Shown here piece by piece: positions 52,595-60,844 of a stretch of DNA of 64,000 bases. The stretch lies in contig OZ248345.1 in assembly GCA_965234365.1 (NCBI GenBank), positions 1,364,001-1,428,000 on the forward strand. Reading direction: 5' to 3'. The notes under the pieces are model-generated. The model was not told the origin of the DNA, did no database searches, and worked only from the letters and a program-made list of their open reading frames with translations. Positions within the stretch are counted from its first letter, which is position 1. Every line of letters begins with the position of its first letter. The position numbers and the translations under genes are program-made. This DNA comes from Planktophila grossartii (GTDB lineage: Bacteria; Actinomycetota; Actinomycetes; Nanopelagicales; Nanopelagicaceae).

Positions 52595-52597
52595 AAA

Positions 52598-54058
52598 CTA
52601 CTCGTTCCAACCGCCATCGCCTGGTGCTGATGGCTGAATATCAGACGGTCCTGCAGATTGTGTGAAGTCACGACCTGCTCCAACATTTGGCGCCATATCG
52701 AAGAAGCGCGCAAAGTGAAGTTGTGCTGAAACTGTAATTGTGCGAGTTGGACCGTTACGGTGCTTTGCAACGATGAAATCTGCTTCACCTGATCGGTTCT
52801 GTGAATCGTACATATCATCGCGGTGCAACAAGATAACTACGTCAGCATCTTGTTCGATAGATCCAGATTCACGAAGGTCAGACAACATTGGGCGCTTATC
52901 TGTACGTTGTTCAGGTCCACGGTTGAGCTGTGAAATTGCAATAACGGGAACGTTGAGTTCCTTTGCCATCAGCTTGAGGTGACGTGAAAATTCAGAGACT
53001 TCTTGCTGACGGTTTTCAACGCGCTTACCTGATGACATCAGCTGCAAGTAGTCAATAACAATGAGTTTGAGGTCGTGGCGCTGCTTCAGGCGACGCGCCT
53101 TTGCGCGGATCTCCATCATCGAAAGGTTCGGTGAATCATCGATGAAGAGCGGTGCGTCTGAAATTTCTCCCATACGGCGAGCAAGCTTTGCCCATTCATC
53201 ATCGCTGAGTTGTCCAGAACGAATGTTGTTAAGACCAACGCGCGCTTCGGCAGACAACATACGCATTGTGATTTCAGATTTCGACATTTCGAGTGAAAAG
53301 ATCACCGCTGCTTGGTTATCGTGAATCGCAGCATGGCGCGCAATATCAAGACCCAACGTTGACTTACCAACTGCAGGACGCGCAGCAAGGATGATCATGT
53401 TGCCTGGGTGCAGACCATGTGTCAGCGCATCGAGATCGCGGAAACCTGTCTTAACGCCTTCGATACCAATGCCCTTAGAGATTGCTTCGATCTCATCGAG
53501 TGCTGCTGGCAACAAGGTATTAAGTTGTACATAATCTTCAGAGGAGCGTCGTTCGGTAACTGCATAAACTTCTGCCTGCGCAGCATCGACGGCATCATCG
53601 ACTTCGCCATTTTGATCGTAACCAAGTTGAACAATCTTTGTTCCTGCTTCAACAAGGCGGCGCATGATTGCATGTTCAAGAACAATCTTTGCGTAGTAAC
53701 CAGCGTTAGCAGCTGTTGGTACAGATGAAATCAAAGTATGTAGATATGGTGCGCCACCTGCGCGCGCGATTTCTCCGCGCTTTGTTAGCTCGGCAGCAAC
53801 GGTGACAGCATCAGCTGGTTCGCCGCGTCCATAGAGATCGAGAATTGCATCGTAGATAAGTTCGTGTGCAGGGCGATAGAAATCGCGTTCGCGAAGTACC
53901 TCAACAACATCAGCGATCGCATCTTTAGATAACAACATTCCACCGAGAACAGATTGTTCTGCTTGGAGATCTTGTGGTGGCGTGCGTTCGTATTCGGCGC
54001 CGACAGTGTTGTATGTAGCTGCGCCTCTAGAGGTATTAGGTAGTTCTGCAATGCTCAC
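52598..54058 (-). CDS. dnaB: Replicative DNA helicase DnaB
   Basis: Hexameric fork helicase. The N-terminal primase-interacting domain begins PPQDLQAEQSVLGGMLL. The RecA-type motor has Walker A ARPAVGKSTLGLD (near residue 230), Walker B LIVIDYLQLM, and the DnaB-specific LRESGSIEQDADVV and HRNGPTR arginine-finger region. No intein interrupts it. GTG start with GAGGAAGG 8 nt upstream. It lies after the ribosomal-protein operon, as in other Actinobacteria, but a metalloprotease gene and a 314-bp gap have come between. Confidence 0.97.
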   Translation of the reverse strand: MSIAELPNTSRGAATYNTVGAEYERTPPQDLQAEQSVLGGMLLSKDAIADVVEVLRERDFYRPAHELIYDAILDLYGRGEPADAVTVAAELTKRGEIARAGGAPYLHTLISSVPTAANAGYYAKIVLEHAIMRRLVEAGTKIVQLGYDQNGEVDDAVDAAQAEVYAVTERRSSEDYVQLNTLLPAALDEIEAISKGIGIEGVKTGFRDLDALTHGLHPGNMIILAARPAVGKSTLGLDIARHAAIHDNQAAVIFSLEMSKSEITMRMLSAEARVGLNNIRSGQLSDDEWAKLARRMGEISDAPLFIDDSPNLSMMEIRAKARRLKQRHDLKLIVIDYLQLMSSGKRVENRQQEVSEFSRHLKLMAKELNVPVIAISQLNRGPEQRTDKRPMLSDLRESGSIEQDADVVILLHRDDMYDSQNRSGEADFIVAKHRNGPTRTITVSAQLHFARFFDMAPNVGAGRDFTQSAGPSDIQPSAPGDGGWNE

Positions 54059-54372
54059 GCGACATACCTTCCTCTAGACCACTGACACGGTTGTCATGTC
54101 ACTGCTCGCTCATGCGAGAAATTTGGGTTGAAGTCAGCGTGGCCCGGATAGCCTGACCGACCTCTTAAGAAGGTGCGGATGCGGGCTTCAACGGGGCAAA
54201 GGTATGGCTCGCACGCTCAGTAAGCGAGAAAACCCCCTCGGTAATGGGGATAAAGGTGTGCATAACTCGGTGGATAAGCGTGGATTGCTGTGCATAAGGT
54301 GTTGATGAATTGTGAGTAACCGCCGCTTTACGCGTGAATAGGTGTGGAGGAAAGTAATTATCAACTTCTCAT
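54059..54372. promoter_or_regulatory. Long gap upstream of dnaB: DnaA-box array and structured segment
   Basis: No gene is seen in these 314 bp, by far the longest untranslated stretch here without a tRNA. On the minus strand, 9-mers close to the DnaA box occur at 54245-54253 (TTATCCCCA), 54257-54265 (TTATGCACA), 54269-54277 (TTATCCACC) and 54289-54297 (TTATGCACA). The first three are exactly 12 bp apart. At 54127-54192 a 7-bp stem GTTGAAG/CTTCAAC encloses two smaller hairpins. Near dnaB, TGACA and TGTCA repeats (54083-54101) and the dnaB ribosome site follow. Confidence 0.55.
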
Positions 54373-55785
54373 TTACTGAGATTGCTTAACCCTTTCGATC
54401 TGAATTGTGTCGTTATCACCAGTCTTAGTGAAGGAAATTTTCACATCTTTATATGTGAGCGATTCACCTTGGTACATAACGTAATTGAGATCCCAATACG
54501 GAGGACCTTGGACGCCAACTCCTTTAACAACCTTCTGCATCGCGTATTGACCATGGTTTACGCCAGGAACCGTAAGGTAATTCGCATTACGGGTCCACTG
54601 AACACCTTTACCATCATCTTGGCCCTGGAATTCACCGGTGCGATCTGTATCTACTTTTGTATCAACCAGATAAGTCATGACTCCATAAAAACCATCTTTA
54701 AAAGTTGAGCCCCATTTATCTTTTCTATGAGATTCGACCACGAGAGCTTGTGAATCTGAAATCTTAATGACCGCGGAACGAACACCTTTCTGTTCTCTCT
54801 CAATAGGTACAAGAGTTAATGAAACTTTTGAAAGAGCACCCTGATCGATACAGAAGATATCTTCTGGGTTTGCCCAATCCAGGATGATTGAATCCCAGGC
54901 ATTGATATTTAGCCCCATACCTGACTGATTATGTGCAATTCCAAATTGCTCTGGGTAGGCAGGGGCATGACCTGCAATTCCGTGAGGATGAAGAAGTTCG
55001 TGAATAAACCAAGCCCAGATCGGATATTTATTTCGGTAAAGCCACTGTCCTGTAGCAGTGACGGCATAACCGCGGCCAACATTTCCTGGAATATTTAGCC
55101 CTTGTACCGCTGTATATGCATCATCAATATCCTTTACATCTCTTGGATAAATAAAGAAGACGCCCGAGATATTCTTTAAGTCGTAACTCTTTAAACTGAT
55201 ATCGATGAGTTCCTGAATAAAGATCCAAGAATCGCGACCTTGCGTTCCGGAATTCCCGGGGTGAATCCATGTGTATTGGGATGACTCTTTAGGCGCGCGG
55301 ATCCATTCATCCTTAACTTGCCATTTGTACTGCATCTTTCCATTTGTGTACCAAGAGAGCCATTCATCTATCTTCTTAAGCTCTGGGGCATATATTTCTG
55401 AAGGTTTGCCTTTACCTGGAGAATTTGGAAAGTCGATAGGAATTACCGCAATTTCATGCACGCCGGCTGGCTTGAAGCCTTCATATGCGTACTTATTTGG
55501 AAATGCAATGGAATGTGGTGCGGAAACTTTTGTGCGCTGATCTGTTAATTGACATGTGTCGAGTCCATTGGGTGATTGAACATTTGTAATTGCTGGGCGG
55601 TTATTCGTTACTTTCACAAGGACCTGTCGTCCTTTGGACACAACTCTGCATTCAAATGTCGAGGTGCCCACTTTCTGGATCTTTCCCTCTTGCTTGCAAC
55701 TATCACCAGCTTTTGTAACTGCGACTGCTTGTACTGGGACGGTCAAGCAAACCAAAATGGCGCCGATGAGTAGTTTGCTCTTCAT
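54373..55785 (-). CDS. Secreted M6-like zinc metalloprotease with N-terminal two-Cys domain
   Basis: The signal peptide MKSKLLIGAILVCLTVPVQA is followed by a short domain with AGDSCKQEG and FECRVVSKGR (two cysteines), a layout I associate with exported actinobacterial proteins. The catalytic region has HELLHPHGIAGH: HExxH near residues 262-266, with Gly and then His one residue later than in the metzincin spacing. A downstream MGLNINAWDSIILDW segment resembles the region after the zinc site in M6 (immune inhibitor A-like) peptidases. I start at ATG 55785; ATG 55797 or an earlier start is possible. Substrate unknown; extracellular protein degradation is likely. Confidence 0.68.
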   Translation of the reverse strand: MKSKLLIGAILVCLTVPVQAVAVTKAGDSCKQEGKIQKVGTSTFECRVVSKGRQVLVKVTNNRPAITNVQSPNGLDTCQLTDQRTKVSAPHSIAFPNKYAYEGFKPAGVHEIAVIPIDFPNSPGKGKPSEIYAPELKKIDEWLSWYTNGKMQYKWQVKDEWIRAPKESSQYTWIHPGNSGTQGRDSWIFIQELIDISLKSYDLKNISGVFFIYPRDVKDIDDAYTAVQGLNIPGNVGRGYAVTATGQWLYRNKYPIWAWFIHELLHPHGIAGHAPAYPEQFGIAHNQSGMGLNINAWDSIILDWANPEDIFCIDQGALSKVSLTLVPIEREQKGVRSAVIKISDSQALVVESHRKDKWGSTFKDGFYGVMTYLVDTKVDTDRTGEFQGQDDGKGVQWTRNANYLTVPGVNHGQYAMQKVVKGVGVQGPPYWDLNYVMYQGESLTYKDVKISFTKTGDNDTIQIERVKQSQ

Positions 55786-55826
55786 GCCGAGAATCATCCC
55801 TGCCAACTTGATGACTTTCAAGAGAA

Positions 55827-55860
55827 ATAAGAAAGACCCGCCGCAATGAAGCGACGGGCC
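55827..55860 (-). terminator. Terminator of the rpsF-ssb-rpsR-rplI operon
   Basis: On the minus strand CCCGTCGC and GCGGCGGG (with one G-U) pair around a 6-nt loop and are followed by TCTTTCTT, 17 nt after the rplI stop. Confidence 0.82.
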
Positions 55861-55877
55861 CTTCTTGTTGAACCTAA

Positions 55878-56324
55878 TTAAGCAGAAACTACAGCGAGTG
55901 AAACTGTTGCAACAACGTTATGTGCAAGAGAAACCTTTACTGAGTGTGTTCCTGTCTTCTTGATGTGGCCAGCAGTCTTGAGATTGTGGCGATCGATATC
56001 AACACCAGTAGCTGACTTAATTGCAGCTGCGATGTCCTTATCTGTAACAGAACCAAAGAGACGACCAGCTGTGCCGGTCTTTACCTTGATTGTTACTGAT
56101 GCCTTCTCGAGAGATGCCTTGATCTCCTTAGCGTGATCGAGATCGCGGACTTCGCGCGCAGCACGTGCACGACGGATTCCTTCGATCTGCTTCTCGCCAC
56201 CAAGTGACCATGCAATTGCGACGCCACGTGGCAACAAGAAGTTGCGTGCGTAGCCATCTTTAACAGTGACAACATCGCCCGCATTACCGAGCTTATTTAC
56301 TTCACGAGTAAGAATGAGTTTCAT
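55878..56324 (-). CDS. rplI: 50S ribosomal protein L9
   Basis: Two-domain ribosomal protein. The N-terminal RNA-binding domain MKLILTREVNKLGNAGDVV...GYARNFLLPRGVA is diagnostic. A long connecting helix with charged repeats and a C-terminal domain (TGRLFGSVTDKDIAAAI) complete the normal 148 aa. Last gene of the operon, 13 nt after rpsR, with GGGGGA upstream. Confidence 0.98.
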   Translation of the reverse strand: MKLILTREVNKLGNAGDVVTVKDGYARNFLLPRGVAIAWSLGGEKQIEGIRRARAAREVRDLDHAKEIKASLEKASVTIKVKTGTAGRLFGSVTDKDIAAAIKSATGVDIDRHNLKTAGHIKKTGTHSVKVSLAHNVVATVSLAVVSA

Positions 56325-56337
56325 AGTTCAATCCCCC

Positions 56338-56625
56338 TTATCGTGCTGAAGATGTGTAAGGCAGAAGAGCAACTTCACGGCTGTTCTTAACAGCTGTTGC
56401 TACTGCGCGCTGATGTTGTGTGCATGCACCTGTAACTCGGCGAGCGCGGATCTTGCCGCGATCAGAGATGTACTTGCGAAGGGTCGCGATATCTTTGTAA
56501 TCGATATATGTGACCTTGTCGCGACAGAAGCTGCATGGCTTCTTCTTGAACTTCTTATTTAGGGCAGCAGCCTTCGCGCCCTTGTTCTTTGGCTCGCGTA
56601 GAGCCCGGTTATTTCTTGCTCCCAT
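56338..56625 (-). CDS. rpsR: 30S ribosomal protein S18 (zinc-binding form)
   Basis: Small-subunit protein that pairs with S6. The core IDYKDIATLRKYISDRGKI and RRVTGACTQHQR is diagnostic. CSFC and the later Cys and His give the zinc-type (C+) version. A basic N-terminal extension brings it to 95 aa. AAAAGGAG lies upstream of the ATG. Confidence 0.97.
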   Translation of the reverse strand: MGARNNRALREPKNKGAKAAALNKKFKKKPCSFCRDKVTYIDYKDIATLRKYISDRGKIRARRVTGACTQHQRAVATAVKNSREVALLPYTSSAR

Positions 56626-56647
56626 TGTGGTGCTCCTTTTCGGGTGC

Positions 56648-56665
56648 CCCTCTATCGCTAGAGGG
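56648..56665 (-). other. GNRA-tetraloop hairpin between ssb and rpsR
   Basis: In the mRNA sense, CCCTCTAGCGATAGAGGG folds into a perfect 7-bp stem capped by GCGA, a stable GNRA loop. It lies in the 61-nt spacer before rpsR with no T-run, so it is a processing, stability or protein-binding element rather than a terminator. Confidence 0.65.
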
Positions 56666-56686
56666 AATGGATTGTCGGTTTGTTAT

Positions 56687-57187
56687 TTAAAAAGGTGGTT
56701 CGTCGGTTGTAGATGTTCCCCATCCACCACCGGCTGGTGACGTTGACGCTGCTGCCCAAGGATCATCGTTAAATGATTCTGCAGAAGCTGGTGCTGCAGC
56801 TCCACCGGTTCCGCCTGCACGCTGAGTACGAGTGACCTTAGCTGTTGCATTGCGAAGTGATGGACCTACTTCATCTACTTCTACCTCAAAGACTGTGCGC
56901 TTTTCGCCTTCTTTTGTTTCGTACGAACGCTGCTTGAGACGACCAGAGAGAATGACGCGCATTCCTTTTGTGAGTGACTCTGCAACATTCTCAGCAGCTT
57001 GACGCCAGATTTGGCATTGAAGGAAGAGGCTCTCGCCATCTTTCCATTCGTTAGTTGCCTTATCGAGATAACGAGGTGTTGAAGCAACGCGGAATTTTGC
57101 TACCGCTGCACCACTTGGGGTGAAACGTAGCTCTGGATCGTCAACGAGGTTGCCGATCATTGTGATTGTTGTATCTCCTGCTGCCAT
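56687..57187 (-). CDS. ssb: Single-stranded DNA-binding protein
   Basis: OB-fold protein that coats ssDNA (ITMIGNLVDDPELRFTPSGAAVAKFRVAS, FLQCQIWRQAAENVAESL, GRLKQRSYETKEGEKRTVFEVEVDEVG). A Gly/Ala/Ser-rich linker follows, ending in the acidic tip DEPPF that recruits partner proteins. 166 aa. AAAGAGGAAATAAA precedes the ATG. Second gene of the rpsF operon after a 127-bp spacer. Confidence 0.97.
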   Translation of the reverse strand: MAAGDTTITMIGNLVDDPELRFTPSGAAVAKFRVASTPRYLDKATNEWKDGESLFLQCQIWRQAAENVAESLTKGMRVILSGRLKQRSYETKEGEKRTVFEVEVDEVGPSLRNATAKVTRTQRAGGTGGAAAPASAESFNDDPWAAASTSPAGGGWGTSTTDEPPF

Positions 57188-57314
57188 TTTATTTCCTCTT
57201 TATCTACTCGTGGAGTCCGTGCTAATAAATTACTCGCCTTGAGTGACTTTCCCTTCGTGAAACGCCTTAGCTGTGGATTGATTCCAATAAGCGAAGCGTT
57301 CTGGAATTGAAAGA

Positions 57315-57599
57315 CTATTCGGGGCGCATAACCTTTGTACGAAGGACAGATTCGTTCAGGTTGAGCTGACGATCCAATTCCTTGATTGCCGCTGGCTCGC
57401 AGTGCATATCTACAACTGCGTAAATGCCTTCAGGCTTCTTATTGATTTCGAAAGACATGCGGCGCTTGCCCCAAACATCGAGCTTGTCGACGCGGCCTCC
57501 GCTGTCCTTGATGATCTTGAGATATGTCTCAAGTGATGGTGTGACTGTACGTTCTTCGAGTTCTGGATCGAGAATGACCATTAATTCATAGTGACGCAT
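57315..57599 (-). CDS. rpsF: 30S ribosomal protein S6
   Basis: Ribosomal protein of 94 aa starting MRHYELMVILDPELEER, with the family pattern GGRVDKLDVWGKRRMSFEINKKPEGIYAVVD. First gene of rpsF-ssb-rpsR-rplI. It has a strong AAAGGAGGT Shine-Dalgarno that is embedded in a folded leader. S6 and S18 from this operon are the expected regulators. Confidence 0.98.
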   Translation of the reverse strand: MRHYELMVILDPELEERTVTPSLETYLKIIKDSGGRVDKLDVWGKRRMSFEINKKPEGIYAVVDMHCEPAAIKELDRQLNLNESVLRTKVMRPE

Positions 57600-57602
57600 G
57601 CG

Positions 57603-57660
57603 TTAACCCGACCTCCTTTGGACTAAGACGGCCACGGCATTTCCGTGACAGGAGGGTTAA
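57603..57660 (-). promoter_or_regulatory. rpsF 5' leader, candidate S6:S18 autoregulatory RNA
   Basis: In the mRNA, TTAACCC (57654-57660) pairs with GGGTTAA (57603-57609), closing a structure around the hairpin CACGG-AAATG-CCGTG (57633-57647). CCTCCT (57650-57655) is complementary to the rpsF Shine-Dalgarno AGGAGG (57612-57617), so the fold hides the ribosome site. CCG triplets next to the hairpin recall the known S6:S18-binding motif of rpsF leaders. Family membership is inference and was not tested by a covariance search. Confidence 0.65.
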
Positions 57661-57702
57661 TACTCCTTATAAATAATCCCGGTGGGACGATTTACGAGGA
57701 GG

Positions 57703-58890
57703 TTAAGGGTAACTCTCGCCTGTAGATAAGAGAAATTCGCTCGGAAATACGCGGGAACTCTGATGGCGGGCGGCCAGGCGGACCAAGAGCAGGATTGAGG
57801 CCCCAATACGGATGAGGGCGATGACGGAATAGGCCACAACAGGTAGCCCGAACTTGGCGCCGGTGACCTGGGCCAAGTGTTGCCAGATAGCGAGGTGATA
57901 CATCACTTCAGCGCCCTGCCAGAACCAGAAGACGGTGAGTTCGCGTTTATCGATCATCGCAATGATGGCAAGCGGTGTTAACCATAAAACATATTGCGGT
58001 GAGTACACCTTGCTCACTGCCATCACGATGATCATCACAAATATTGCGGTGTGAGCGAGAGTGGGCGGTGTGCGCAGTTGCAGTAAGAAGATAGTGAGCG
58101 CAGTAAGTCCAATTGCAAGACAGAGAACCGATAAGTAATTCTGGTGAGTTAGATCGAGTCCGAGATTAGAGAGTGAGTACCAGACCGATCCCCAATCAGA
58201 ACCGCGGTTGAGGTTGAGATCGTAGAAACGCCACCAACCTTCAGGGGTAGTCAGTGCGACAGGAAGATTGATTGCGGCAAATGTTGCAATGAAAATTGCT
58301 GCGTACTTCACGAATTTCGACATACGTTCTTGTCTAAAGAAAATAATGGCGATGGGAATAAGTAAGAAGATTGGTAAGAACTTTGTGGAGACAGCGATGC
58401 CGAGTGCAACGGCGCTCGCCACTTCTGCCTTTCGATCAAACCAGTAAATTGCCAGCATCATCGTTGCAATCGCCCACAAATCCCAGTTGATATACATCGA
58501 TGCAACAGCAGCTGGTGCAAGCGGCAGTAAATAACCGAACTCAGGTTTCATCCTAAAGATGAGAAGTGAGATTAAGATAAAGAGAAGTGCAAGCAAGATT
58601 GCGCTTCCATAGAAATAATTATTGATTCCGTGAGGAATTACCTTTGCGGTCAACCACATCACCGCACCTTGAATGACTGGGTACTCAACGGAATCTGCGC
58701 CGCTGCTATATGCCCAAACCCCTTTATCTAAAGCTCTTTCGCCATAGAGCGCAGGAATATCTGAGTAACACGCATGTACATATTGATCAGGAGACTGCCA
58801 ACCGCTATTGGGGCAGTGATTGAACTTTGCAAAGCTTAAGAGTGAGGCAAGAAGTGCAAGCAGTAATACAACGCGAGTAGATACGCGCAT
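57703..58890 (-). CDS. GT87/DUF2029-type membrane glycosyltransferase
   Basis: Polytopic membrane protein of 395 aa with roughly ten helices and the acidic first extracellular loop typical of polyprenyl-phosphate-sugar-dependent (GT-C) mannosyltransferases. DQYVHACYSDIPALYGERAL and YPVIQG match the DUF2029 pattern. Mycobacteria carry a homologue in the same place between ponA and rpsF, which supports orthology. The sugar and acceptor are unknown. It begins 5 nt after the PBP gene. Confidence 0.83.
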   Translation of the reverse strand: MRVSTRVVLLLALLASLLSFAKFNHCPNSGWQSPDQYVHACYSDIPALYGERALDKGVWAYSSGADSVEYPVIQGAVMWLTAKVIPHGINNYFYGSAILLALLFILISLLIFRMKPEFGYLLPLAPAAVASMYINWDLWAIATMMLAIYWFDRKAEVASAVALGIAVSTKFLPIFLLIPIAIIFFRQERMSKFVKYAAIFIATFAAINLPVALTTPEGWWRFYDLNLNRGSDWGSVWYSLSNLGLDLTHQNYLSVLCLAIGLTALTIFLLQLRTPPTLAHTAIFVMIIVMAVSKVYSPQYVLWLTPLAIIAMIDKRELTVFWFWQGAEVMYHLAIWQHLAQVTGAKFGLPVVAYSVIALIRIGASILLLVRLAARHQSSRVFPSEFLLSTGESYP

Positions 58891-58895
58891 AAGAA

Positions 58896-60821
58896 CTACT
58901 TCTTCTTCATTGATTGACGGCCACCGCTAGTCATGACAACTGGGTCGAGGCCACCAATATTTGCAGGAGCCGGGAAGCTCATGACGGGCTCATCTTTCAG
59001 CGCGCCCTTCATAAATGCTGTCCAGATCTTTGCGGGGAATGTTCCACCTGTAACAGATGTGAGTCCACCAATACCGTTGAGTGATTCAGATGCGCTATCG
59101 CGAAAGAGTGCAACCGATGCTGCAAGTTGTGGTGTGTATGCGCTAAACCAAGCCGACGCATTGGATTGTGATGTTCCGGTCTTGCCTGCAGCAGGTCGAC
59201 CGAGGCCAAGAGCTGCAGCACCTGTTCCGCCGTTGACGACGCTCTTGAGTGCGTAGGTGAGATCTGCCATGACATCTTTATTAAATACTTCTTGTGTCTG
59301 TGGCTTGCCTTCATAGAGCACGCCCTTGTTAGGGCCAGTCACTGAAGTGACCATGTAAGGCTTTGAGTAAACACCTTGTGCTGCAAATGTTGCATACGAG
59401 TTAGCAACGTCGATGACGTGTGGGCTTGCAACGCCGAGCACGACAGATGGAGTTGCAATCATCGCAACAGATTCTGGAATACCTGCGCGACGCGCAGCAT
59501 CAACAACTTTATCCATACCCGCTTTAATGCCCAGCGGAACGAAGACTGTATTTACAGAGTGCTGAGTTGCCGTCATTAAATCAATTTGGCCCCAACCTTC
59601 GTCGCCATAGTTAGAGACGAGGTATGGCTTTCCAAGATCATCGAAAGTTTGTGGTGAATCACCGTTCCACATTGAAGTCAGCGGGATTCCTGCCTCAAGG
59701 CCTGCAACCAATGCGAATGGCTTAAATGTTGAACCAGCGAGGGCAATAGATTGTGTAGCGTCGTTAAGTTGGCGAACCACATAATCTTTTCCGCCATACA
59801 TCGCAATGACTTCACCCGTTCCTGGGCGAATCGCAACGAGTGCGGTGTGCAGGTTAGTTGGTGCAGGTGTTGGTGTGAACTTATTGACTGCATCGACAGC
59901 TGATTGTTGTGCGCGCTGATCAAGCGTTGTCTTAATAACGTAACCGCCAACAAGAAGTTGATCTTGAGTAAATCCAAGCTTGCTCAACTCTTTCTGAACA
60001 GCATCGATGATGTAACCCTTAGGTCCGCTGAGCTGTCCTGAAGTTGTACGAGGAGCAATCATCGGCATCTTTGCAGCCTTTGCCTCTGCTTCGGTGATCC
60101 ACTTCTTGTCGAGCATTCCGCTAATGACGTATTCGAAACGTCTTTCTAGGCGCGCCTTGTTTCGTGCTTTCTGCTCTTTATCTCCGTAGAAAGGATCGTA
60201 GAGACCAGGTGAGCGCAAGATACTCGCCACGATTGCGCTCTGAGAAATAGTGAGTTGGTTGGCATTGCGATTGAAGTACTGCTGCGCAGCAGTCTGCACG
60301 CCGTAAGCGCCACGACCAAAGTAAATAGTGTTGAGGTAATTTTCGAGAATCTGATCCTTTGTTAGCGCATTCTCAAGCTTGAGCGAAATAACGAGTTCTT
60401 TAATCTTTCGCTGGACTGTTCGGCTCGGCGTTAAGAATGCAGTCTTTGCATATTGTTGGGTGATTGTCGATCCACCTTCGCCGTTGAGCGAACCAGATTT
60501 CAAGTTATTCAGAAGTGCGCGTGCAATACCGGTCGCGCTAAATGCGCGGTTGGAATAGAAGTTGCGATCTTCAGCTGCCATCACTGCGTAACGAAGACGA
60601 AGTGGAATCTTTGCTAACGGAAGCACCTGTCGGTTCTGTGAACCGATGCGACCGATTTCAGATCCGTTGGAATATTGAATGATTGTTGATTGGCTATTGA
60701 CGTAGGCATTGGGGTCGGGGATTGAGACCGTGAACCAGGCGAATGCGAAGAGAGTTGCTCCAGCGACAAAGCCGAATCCTGCAAGGAATACTCCGGCACG
60801 AATCAACTTGGTCTTTAGCAT
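58896..60821 (-). CDS. Class A penicillin-binding protein (PBP1/PonA type)
   Basis: Bifunctional peptidoglycan synthase. An N-terminal membrane helix is followed by a GT51 transglycosylase (AAEDRNFYSN with the catalytic Glu, GGSTITQQYAKT) and a transpeptidase with STFKP (Ser near residue 366), SVN (near 421) and KTGTS (near 548). There are no PASTA domains and only a very short tail (641 aa), so it is a lean version of PonA. It forms a unit with the upstream DUF5318 gene and the downstream GT87 gene. Confidence 0.94.
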   Translation of the reverse strand: MLKTKLIRAGVFLAGFGFVAGATLFAFAWFTVSIPDPNAYVNSQSTIIQYSNGSEIGRIGSQNRQVLPLAKIPLRLRYAVMAAEDRNFYSNRAFSATGIARALLNNLKSGSLNGEGGSTITQQYAKTAFLTPSRTVQRKIKELVISLKLENALTKDQILENYLNTIYFGRGAYGVQTAAQQYFNRNANQLTISQSAIVASILRSPGLYDPFYGDKEQKARNKARLERRFEYVISGMLDKKWITEAEAKAAKMPMIAPRTTSGQLSGPKGYIIDAVQKELSKLGFTQDQLLVGGYVIKTTLDQRAQQSAVDAVNKFTPTPAPTNLHTALVAIRPGTGEVIAMYGGKDYVVRQLNDATQSIALAGSTFKPFALVAGLEAGIPLTSMWNGDSPQTFDDLGKPYLVSNYGDEGWGQIDLMTATQHSVNTVFVPLGIKAGMDKVVDAARRAGIPESVAMIATPSVVLGVASPHVIDVANSYATFAAQGVYSKPYMVTSVTGPNKGVLYEGKPQTQEVFNKDVMADLTYALKSVVNGGTGAAALGLGRPAAGKTGTSQSNASAWFSAYTPQLAASVALFRDSASESLNGIGGLTSVTGGTFPAKIWTAFMKGALKDEPVMSFPAPANIGGLDPVVMTSGGRQSMKKK

Positions 60822-60844
60822 GTGGCAAGGCTACTCGTGAATAT

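Noticed and set aside
54059..54372. Calling this gap a proven oriC, tmRNA, SRP RNA or RNase P RNA
   Set aside because: None of the diagnostic cores of those RNAs is present, and dnaA/dnaN are not adjacent. Only the DnaA-box-like array and possible pairing are visible, so it is kept as a hypothesis.
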